A stretch of DNA of 64,000 nt from Candidatus Omnitrophota bacterium. Lineage in GTDB: Bacteria > Omnitrophota > Gorgyraeia > Gygaellales > Profunditerraquicolaceae. The position numbers were made by a program, and so were the translations under genes. Where the stretch lies: assembly GCA_022710715.1 (NCBI GenBank), contig JAKLGJ010000005.1, positions 1 to 64,000 of the forward strand. The letters are read 5' to 3'. This document shows positions 58,025 through 64,000 of this stretch, piece after piece (the first letter of the stretch is position 1; every line of letters starts with the position of its first letter). The notes under the pieces are model-generated. The model made no database searches. It saw only the letters and a program-made list of their open reading frames with translations, and was not told the DNA's origin.

Positions 58025-59073
58025 ACCTCGACGATCTATTACATCATTCCAGCGAATGGCTTAAGGGTACGGGTCCGCATTCGGATATCGTCATATCCAG
58101 CCGGATCCGTCTTGCCCGTAATATCGATAAAGTGGCTTTTCCGCACTGGGCAAACAAAAAACAGTCCAAGCAGACGCTGGAGACGATACAGGACGTTCTC
58201 GGCCGCAACGAGCTCCTTAAGAAAGCGACCACGTTCAGCCTGACTGAAATGGACGCGGTGGACAAGCAGTTCCTGGTGGAACGCCACCTGATGTCCCTGG
58301 AGCACGCCCAGAAAAGCGAGAACAAAGCGGTGGTCGTCGACAATGACGAGATCGTCTCGATCATGATCAATGAAGAAGACCATATCCGCGCCCAGGTGAT
58401 GCAATCCGGCTTTAATCTCTATGAGGCCTGGAATATCATCAACCGCATAGACGATCAACTGGGCAAGGATCTGCGTTTCGCTTTTTCCGCGGAATGGGGG
58501 TACCTGACCGCCTGCCCGACCAATGCCGGGACCGCTATGCGCGGATCGGTAATGCTGCATCTGCCGGCGCTGGTCATGACCCGTCAGATCAATCAAGTCC
58601 TGGCGGCGATCTCAAAACTTTCGTTTACCACCCGCGGGCTCTACGGCGAAGGCACGCAGGCCAGCGGCAATTTCTTCCAGGTGTCCAATCAGGTCGCCAT
58701 GGGACACAGCGAGCAGGAGATCATCGATAACATCAACGGTCTGATCCGTCAGATCATCGAACAGGAGACGCAGTCGCGCGAGGTCCTCTTATCCAGCGGA
58801 CGCTCGATGCTGGAAGACAAGATCAGCCGCAGCTTCGGGATACTCAAAAGCGCCCATATCATCTCCAGCCAGGAAACCATCGAGCTGTTGTCTCTGGTGC
58901 GCCTGGGCTGTGACCTGGGCGTGGTTAAAGATATGAACCGCCGGGTGGTCAACGAGCTTTTTATTCTTACCCAGCCGGCGCATCTGCAGAAGTTCCAGAG
59001 TAAAAAATTGACCCAGCAGGAACGGGACGTCACGCGCGCGGAGCTTATCCGCAGCAGATTAAGCAAGACGTAG
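58021..59073 (+). CDS. mcsB: Protein-arginine kinase McsB
   Basis: A 350-residue phosphagen-kinase-fold enzyme. ISSRIRLARNI (about 26-36) binds ATP phosphates. The catalytic Cys lies in TACPTNAGTAMRGSVMLHLPAL (about 163-184), with GLYGEGTQASGNFFQVSN following. It phosphorylates arginines, marking proteins for ClpC-ClpP degradation. The neighbouring mcsA and clpC support McsB over a creatine/arginine kinase for free amino acids. ATGA overlap with mcsA, and 26 bases to clpC. Confidence 0.95.
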   Translation: MNLDDLLHHSSEWLKGTGPHSDIVISSRIRLARNIDKVAFPHWANKKQSKQTLETIQDVLGRNELLKKATTFSLTEMDAVDKQFLVERHLMSLEHAQKSENKAVVVDNDEIVSIMINEEDHIRAQVMQSGFNLYEAWNIINRIDDQLGKDLRFAFSAEWGYLTACPTNAGTAMRGSVMLHLPALVMTRQINQVLAAISKLSFTTRGLYGEGTQASGNFFQVSNQVAMGHSEQEIIDNINGLIRQIIEQETQSREVLLSSGRSMLEDKISRSFGILKSAHIISSQETIELLSLVRLGCDLGVVKDMNRRVVNELFILTQPAHLQKFQSKKLTQQERDVTRAELIRSRLSKT

Positions 59074-59099
59074 AACCCGGTTATCAGAGGAGAACTACC

Positions 59100-61517
59100 A
59101 TGTTCAACCGATTTACCGAAAGAGCACGCAAGGTTATCATTCTGGCCAAGGAAGAAGCGAAACGTTTCAATCACGATTATATCGGCACCGAGCATATCCT
59201 GCTCGGCCTGATCCGGGAAGGGGAGGGCGTCGCTGCCACCGTTCTGGAAAAGATGGGGTTGTCTTTGGAGAACATCCGGTTGGAGATCGAGAAGCTGGTG
59301 CAGCCCGGCCCGACCACCCAGATCATCGGCGATCTGCCGTTCACCCCGCGGGCGAAGAAGGCTCTGGAGATGGCGGCCGAAGAAGCCAGGTCGCTGGGAC
59401 ATAACTATATCGGCACCGAGCATTTGCTGCTGGGATTGATCCGCGAGGAGGAAGGGGTCGCTTCGCAGGTCCTGATGAATCTCGGCCTGGACCTCAACAC
59501 CGTCCGCAATAAGGTGATGGAAGTGCTGGGTTCCGAGCTGCCCGGATTCGGCCAGGCGCAGGCGAAAACCAAGACGCCGGCGCTCGACGCCTTCGGCAGG
59601 GATCTCACCGCGCTGGCGCGGGAGAACAAGCTTGACCCGGTGATCGACCGCAAGAACGAGATCGAACGCGTGATCCAGATTTTGAGCCGCCGTACCAAGA
59701 ACAATCCCGTGTTGCTGGGAGAAGCGGGCGTGGGTAAAACCGCGATCGTCGAAGGTCTCTCCCAGGCGATCATCGCCGGCAACGTTCCCGAACTGCTGCG
59801 GCATAAGCGCCTGATCGTGCTCGACCTGGCGCTGATGGTCGCCGGCACGAAATATCGCGGCCAGTTCGAAGAGCGGATCAAAGCGGTGATGGAAGAGATA
59901 AAGCGCTCCCAGGACGTGATCATTTTTATCGACGAATTGCATACTCTTGTCGGCGCAGGTGCGGCTGAAGGCGCCATCGACGCGTCCAACATTCTCAAGC
60001 CGGCGCTGTCCAGAGGCGAGATCCAGTGCATCGGCGCCACTACCCTGGATGAATACCGCAAATATATCGAGAAGGACGCCGCGCTGGAACGGCGTTTCCA
60101 GACCATCATGGTCGAGCCTCCTTCGGTCGACCAGACGGTGGAGATTCTCAAAGGATTGAAGGAAAAATACGAAGCGCATCATCGTGTCATCTACAACGAA
60201 GTCGCCTTGCGTGCGGCGGCGCAGCTTGCCGACCGGTACATCACCGGCCGTTTCATGCCGGACAAGGCTATCGATCTTATCGACGAAGCCGGTTCGCGCG
60301 CCCGTTTGAACGTGCTGGTGGTGCCTCCGCAATTAAAGGAACTGGAAGCCAAGGTGGAGTCCTTGAAGAAAGAGAAGGAAGTCCACATCAAGAATCAGGA
60401 TTTCGAAAAGGCCGCAGCCCTGCGCGATCAGGAACGCATTGCCCGCGAAGAGCTGGACCGTTTCAACCACGAATGGACCGCGACCAAGGATAAGATCCGT
60501 CCGGAGATCACCGAAGAAGACATGGCGAAAATCGTCTCCCAGTGGACCGGCATCCCGCTGTTCCGCATGGAAGCCAAGGAAGGCGAGAAACTGCTCAAGA
60601 TCGAAGAAGAGCTTCACAAGAAAGTCGTCGGTCAGCAGGAAGCGATTTCCGCGATCGCGCACGCGGTGCGCCGTTCGCGCGCCGGGATCAAGGATCCGCG
60701 CCGTCCGATCGGTTCGTTCATCTTCTTGGGGCCCACCGGCGTGGGCAAGACGCTTTTGGCGCGCGCGCTGGCGGAATATATGTTCGGCGACGAGGACGCG
60801 TTGATACAGCTGGATATGTCGGAATATATGGAAAAATTCAACGTTTCGCGGCTGATCGGCGCGCCGCCGGGATACGTGGGGTATGAAGAAGGCGGGCAGT
60901 TGACCGAGAAAGTGCGCCGCCGCCCGTATTCGGTGATCCTGCTCGATGAGATCGAGAAAGCGCATCCGGATGTATTCAACCTGCTGCTGCAGGTGTTCGA
61001 AGACGGACGCCTTACCGACAGCTTCGCCCGGAAAGTCGATTTCCGCAATACGATCATGATCATGACTTCCAATGTCGGCGCGGAACTGGTGCGCAAAGCA
61101 GGGGCGATCGGATTCAACGCCCAGGCGGACGAAGTCACCTATGATGATATGAAGACCAAACTGCTGGAAGAGGTCAAGAAAACCTTCAAACCGGAATTCC
61201 TCAACCGCATCGACGATATCATCGTATTCCGTCCTCTGCAGCGAACGGATCTGGAGAGCATCGTGGATATCGAGATCGCGCATGTGGCGGACCGTTTGAA
61301 GGAGCAGAAGATCACGCTGCTGGTGGACAAAGAGGCCAAGGACTTCCTGATCGAGAAGGGGTTCGATCCGGTGTTCGGGGCGCGTCCTTTGAAGAGGACG
61401 ATACAGCGTTTCGTGGAAGATACCCTGGCTTCGGAGATCATCGGCAAGAAATTCCCCGAAGGCACCACGATCAAAGTGCTGCGTAAAAATCAAGAACTGG
61501 TGTTTGAGCCATGCTGA
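59100..61517 (+). CDS. clpC: ATP-dependent Clp protease ATPase subunit ClpC
   Basis: An 805-residue Hsp100. Two Clp-N repeats fill 1-145 (FTERARKVIILAKEEAKRF, YIGTEHILLGL twice). AAA-1 has Walker A GEAGVGKTAIVEG near 207. A UVR-containing middle domain is at about 415-450 (FEKAAALRDQERIAREEL), and AAA-2 has Walker A GPTGVGKTLLARA near 544. The middle domain identifies ClpC rather than ClpA or ClpB. It unfolds arginine-phosphorylated or adaptor-delivered substrates for ClpP. Its end overlaps mlaE by 7 bases. Confidence 0.97.
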   Translation: MFNRFTERARKVIILAKEEAKRFNHDYIGTEHILLGLIREGEGVAATVLEKMGLSLENIRLEIEKLVQPGPTTQIIGDLPFTPRAKKALEMAAEEARSLGHNYIGTEHLLLGLIREEEGVASQVLMNLGLDLNTVRNKVMEVLGSELPGFGQAQAKTKTPALDAFGRDLTALARENKLDPVIDRKNEIERVIQILSRRTKNNPVLLGEAGVGKTAIVEGLSQAIIAGNVPELLRHKRLIVLDLALMVAGTKYRGQFEERIKAVMEEIKRSQDVIIFIDELHTLVGAGAAEGAIDASNILKPALSRGEIQCIGATTLDEYRKYIEKDAALERRFQTIMVEPPSVDQTVEILKGLKEKYEAHHRVIYNEVALRAAAQLADRYITGRFMPDKAIDLIDEAGSRARLNVLVVPPQLKELEAKVESLKKEKEVHIKNQDFEKAAALRDQERIAREELDRFNHEWTATKDKIRPEITEEDMAKIVSQWTGIPLFRMEAKEGEKLLKIEEELHKKVVGQQEAISAIAHAVRRSRAGIKDPRRPIGSFIFLGPTGVGKTLLARALAEYMFGDEDALIQLDMSEYMEKFNVSRLIGAPPGYVGYEEGGQLTEKVRRRPYSVILLDEIEKAHPDVFNLLLQVFEDGRLTDSFARKVDFRNTIMIMTSNVGAELVRKAGAIGFNAQADEVTYDDMKTKLLEEVKKTFKPEFLNRIDDIIVFRPLQRTDLESIVDIEIAHVADRLKEQKITLLVDKEAKDFLIEKGFDPVFGARPLKRTIQRFVEDTLASEIIGKKFPEGTTIKVLRKNQELVFEPC

Positions 61518-62299
61518 TAAAACAGATCGAGGATTCGCTTATTGCCAGGGTCAGGATGTTTTTCGGTTTTATGGGCGGTTTGTCCAACCTCGCCACGCAG
61601 ACCGTGATCCTGACGTTCGTGCCGCCGTTCAAAAAGAAACGGATTTTCGAACAGGCCCAGCGCGCCGGGCTCGACAGCCTGCCCATCGTTTCGCTGATCG
61701 CTTTGTTCATCGGTGTGATCTTCGCCTTCCAGATATCATACCTCATGCGGAAGCTGGGCAGCGAGATGTATATCGCCAGCATCGTGGCTTTATCGATCGT
61801 CCGCGAGCTGGGACCGGTGATCACCTCGCTGGTCGTCGCCGGACGCGTGGGCGCGGCGATCACCGCGGAGATCGGCACGATGCAGGTCACCGAGCAGGTG
61901 GACGCATTGACTTCTCTGGCCACCAACCCGGTGCAGTATCTGGTGGTGCCGCGTTTCCTCGCTTTGACGCTGATGCTGCCGTTGCTGACGCTCTACGCCG
62001 ATATCATCGGTATCCTCGGCGGATGGATGATCTGCGTTTTCAAGCTCGGGATCCCGTCGAGCATGTACATGAATGTCACGTTCGAGTCGCTGCGGTATAA
62101 GGATATCGTCACCGGCCTGATCAAGACCCTCTTTTTCGGGATGATCATCGCTTTTGTCAGCTGCTACCAGGGGTTCAATGTCGAAGGCGGCGCCGAAGGC
62201 GTGGGCAAGGCGACGACCCGCTCGGTGGTGAGTTCTTTTATCCTGATCATCGCCTGCGACTGTTTCTTCACCGCATTGTTTTATTTTATATTTCCGTAA
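61511..62299 (+). CDS. mlaE: Mla-type lipid ABC transporter permease MlaE
   Basis: A 262-residue MlaE/YrbE permease with about five hydrophobic segments. Family blocks are IVRELGPVITSLVVAGRVGAAITAEIGTM (about 97-125) and the C-terminal GVGKATTRSVVSSF. It moves phospholipids between the membranes of diderms to keep outer-membrane asymmetry. Overlaps clpC and is followed after 3 bases by mlaF. Confidence 0.95.
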   Translation: MLIKQIEDSLIARVRMFFGFMGGLSNLATQTVILTFVPPFKKKRIFEQAQRAGLDSLPIVSLIALFIGVIFAFQISYLMRKLGSEMYIASIVALSIVRELGPVITSLVVAGRVGAAITAEIGTMQVTEQVDALTSLATNPVQYLVVPRFLALTLMLPLLTLYADIIGILGGWMICVFKLGIPSSMYMNVTFESLRYKDIVTGLIKTLFFGMIIAFVSCYQGFNVEGGAEGVGKATTRSVVSSFILIIACDCFFTALFYFIFP

Positions 62300-62302
62300 T
62301 CT

Positions 62303-63070
62303 ATGACGCTGATCGAAGTAAAGAATCTGAATAAGTGTTTCAACGACCATCGCGTCCTCAAGAACCTTAACCTGAAGGTGGAAAAGGGAACGACGCTGGT
62401 GGTGATCGGCCGTTCCGGCTGCGGCAAGAGCGTGTTGCTCAAGCACATGATCGGTCTCTGGCAGCCTGACAGCGGCGAGGTTTTTTTTGACGGCCAGGAT
62501 GTCTGGTCGTTGTCGCCCAAGGAACTTAACGCCATGCGTTCGCGGATGAATATGGTCTTTCAGGGCGGCGCTTTGTTCGATTCCCTGACCGTCGGCGAGA
62601 ATGTCGGCTTTGAACTGATCGAACATCAGAATATGGCCGGCGTGGAGCTGTTCGAACGGGTAGAGGAAGCGCTGGCGCTGGTCGGGTTGTCCGGCATCGG
62701 CAACCTGATGCCGGCGGAGCTCTCCGGCGGCATGCGCAAGCGCGTGGCTCTGGCCCGGGCGATCTGTACCCGTCCGGAGGTGGTGTTCTACGACGAACCG
62801 ACCACCGGCATCGACCCGATTACCGCGGACAGCATCAATGAGCTTATTCGCAGCCTGCACGATAAATTGAAAGTAACCTCGATCGTGGTCACCCACGACA
62901 TGAAGAGCGCGTATCGGATCGCGGACCGGATCGCCATGCTTTATCAGGGCAGGATAATAGCCGAGGGCACTCCGGAAGAGATCCAGAACACCACGCATCC
63001 GATCGTATATCAGTTTATCAACGGTTTGGCTAAGGGGCCGATTACTGAAGCGACTGACAGCTTTATTTAA
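62303..63070 (+). CDS. mlaF: Mla-type lipid ABC transporter ATPase MlaF
   Basis: A 255-residue ABC ATPase: Walker A GRSGCGKSVLLKH (about 33-45; the Ser-Val after GKS is typical of MlaF), signature LSGGMRKRVALARAI and Walker B VVFYDEPTTGIDP. MRSRMNMVFQGGALFDSLTV is the usual MlaF Q-loop region. It energises MlaE. It lies between mlaE and mlaD. Confidence 0.96.
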   Translation: MTLIEVKNLNKCFNDHRVLKNLNLKVEKGTTLVVIGRSGCGKSVLLKHMIGLWQPDSGEVFFDGQDVWSLSPKELNAMRSRMNMVFQGGALFDSLTVGENVGFELIEHQNMAGVELFERVEEALALVGLSGIGNLMPAELSGGMRKRVALARAICTRPEVVFYDEPTTGIDPITADSINELIRSLHDKLKVTSIVVTHDMKSAYRIADRIAMLYQGRIIAEGTPEEIQNTTHPIVYQFINGLAKGPITEATDSFI

Positions 63071-63084
63071 CGGAGGGTCTCTCT

Positions 63085-63756
63085 ATGATATTCGGAAAAA
63101 GCAAAATGGAGTTAAAGGTCGGCATTTTTGTGTTTGTCGGTTTGGTGATCCTGATGATTTTCGTTCTCTCGATCGGGGACATCAAGACCGTGCTGACGGC
63201 TTATCGCGTCAAGTTCGTCTTTAACTTCATTAACGGCGTGAAGATCGGCTCGCCCGTGCGCTTTGCCGGCGTGGATGTCGGAGACATCCGCAAGATCAAT
63301 TTTGTCATCCCCGCTCCGGGAGAGAAACCGAAAGTCGAGCTGGTCGGATGGATCACCAAGGATATCAAGATCCCGCGCGATTCCCAGGTCTGGGTCAATA
63401 CCCTCGGGTTGCTCGGGGAGAAGTACATCGAGATCATGCCGGGCAGGGATTTCAGTTCTTTCATCAGGGAGGATGAGCAGATGTTCGGTAACGACCCCTT
63501 TGCCATGCAGGAGTTCGGTGAACTGGCCAAGTCGGTGACCACCAAGCTCGATCAGACGCTCTCCAGCGTGGAAGACCTGACGTCCTCGCTCAAGGGATTA
63601 AGCGAAAACGTTAACGACGGCATCACCAGGATCAAGAACGGAGAAGGAACAGTCGGCAAAATCATGTATACCGACAGGCTTTATAATGAATTGGAAGCGC
63701 TGATCATCGATATAAAGAAGCATCCCTGGAAACTTTTCAAAGTGACCAAGGATTAA
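63085..63756 (+). CDS. mlaD: Mla-type MCE-domain lipid-binding protein MlaD
   Basis: A 223-residue protein with one N-terminal transmembrane helix (about 10-30) and a single MCE domain (about 35-115; VKIGSPVRFAGVDVGDIRKI, LLGEKYIEIMPG). A helical tail follows. MlaD hexamers form the periplasmic channel of the complex. CGGAGGG precedes the ATG. MlaB and MlaC are not in the window, so this is a minimal EFD set. Confidence 0.94.
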   Translation: MIFGKSKMELKVGIFVFVGLVILMIFVLSIGDIKTVLTAYRVKFVFNFINGVKIGSPVRFAGVDVGDIRKINFVIPAPGEKPKVELVGWITKDIKIPRDSQVWVNTLGLLGEKYIEIMPGRDFSSFIREDEQMFGNDPFAMQEFGELAKSVTTKLDQTLSSVEDLTSSLKGLSENVNDGITRIKNGEGTVGKIMYTDRLYNELEALIIDIKKHPWKLFKVTKD

Positions 63757-63818
63757 GCGTTTAAGCGCCGGTCTGTAAAGCCTGTCCTGCTGCACTCTTG
63801 CCCGCATGTTTCGCGCGT

Positions 63819-64000
63819 ATGAAAACCAAACAGATCTACACCTGCCAGCATTGTGGTTATCAGTCGGCAAAATGGCTGGGCAAATGCCCGGATTGTAACG
63901 CCTGGAATTCTTTTGTCGAGGAGACGTTCGACCAGGTTCCCGCAAAGACAAAGGTCAGGGCGGCGCTCTACAAAGACGCGCCCGTGCTGCTCAAGGATGT
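63819..64000 (+). CDS. radA: DNA repair protein RadA, N-terminal part (3' end outside window)
   Basis: The frame opens at ATG 63819 and runs off the window. The first residues are the RadA zinc finger: [26 protein letters not shown], with four Cys in CxxC/CPxC spacing, followed by a linker. RadA is a RecA-like branch-migration helicase (DnaB-like) in recombination repair; its ATPase core is beyond the edge. Located 62 bases after mlaD. Confidence 0.9.
   Translation, partial: MKTKQIYTCQHCGYQSAKWLGKCPDCNAWNSFVEETFDQVPAKTKVRAALYKDAPVLLKD

Noticed and set aside
58749-60332. A 527-codon minus-strand frame opposite mcsB and clpC
   Set aside because: Antisense to two highly conserved genes, with biased composition and no start signals.
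61790-62998. A 402-codon minus-strand frame opposite mlaE and mlaF
   Set aside because: Antisense shadow; His/Asp/Gln-rich and without a binding site.

Overview
The window is dense, mostly co-directional bacterial DNA with about 70 genes. No gap exceeds about 235 bases, and I see no tRNA, rRNA, CRISPR array or insertion sequence. The organism is a diderm: it has heptose epimerase (LPS), Lol lipoprotein export, Mla lipid transport, an outer-membrane porin and a type II secretion/type IV pilus apparatus. It also carries a McsA-McsB-ClpC set best known from Gram-positives, a siroheme-dependent haem pathway, a Thermotoga/Bacillus-style chemotaxis set (CheC, CheD) and a periplasmic [NiFe] hydrogenase. 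This mix would suit an anaerobic uncultured lineage such as Candidatus Omnitrophota, but that placement is inference from gene content only.

Layout. (1) 1-6979: a long coiled-coil protein with 195-bp tandem repeats, four minor pseudopilins, a GspF/PilC platform, a PilM-PilN fusion (GspL-like), PilO and a GspG-like pilin closed by a strong terminator. (2) 7117-17322: a chemosensory operon opening with a consensus sigma-70 promoter: cheY, cheC, cheA, cheC, a 712-residue FtsA/PilM-like actin-fold ATPase, comFB, cheR, cheY, cheD, cheB, cheC, cheW. (3) 17335-29965: the C5 plus siroheme-dependent haem pathway (sirC, hemA, hemC, cobA-hemD, ahbC, hemB, ahbD, a fused ahbA-ahbB, hemL), with two CcsA-type proteins, ResB and a PilZ gene. 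(4) 29972-34541: a nickel locus (NikR with a probable operator, an OprB-like porin, NikMN, NikQ, NikO). (5) 34569-38626: a small hypothetical gene, glgC, two small membrane/secreted proteins and a U32 protein.

(6) 38609-44017, minus strand: hypF, a double-PilZ gene, hypC, hypD, hypE. (7) 44080-48467, plus strand: hydrogenase small and large subunits, maturation protease, a HypA lacking its zinc finger, and TatA-TatC-TatA. A terminator hairpin lies in the leader of this operon. (8) 48515-50871: a tetrahaem cytochrome c, then a chemoreceptor with a haem-binding CxxCH in its periplasmic domain. (9) 50903-64000: a PilZ protein, hldD, truB, lysS, lolC/E, lolD, ilvE, mcsA, mcsB, clpC, mlaE, mlaF, mlaD and the start of radA.

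Working picture (inference). Nickel is imported under NikR control and delivered to a hydrogenase assembled by HypA/C/D/E/F and exported by a co-transcribed Tat system. Haem made by the siroheme route supplies periplasmic c-type cytochromes through ResB/CcsA. Electron flow may be sensed by the haem-c chemoreceptor and passed to the Che proteins. Four intact PilZ domains and a ComFB protein, two of these genes embedded in the haem and hyp operons, hint at pervasive cyclic-dinucleotide control. The most unusual items are the FtsA-like ATPase in the chemotaxis operon, the CheC set whose catalytic asparagines are mostly lost, the zinc-finger-less HypA, the leader terminator before the hydrogenase, and the PilZ genes inside the haem and hyp operons.
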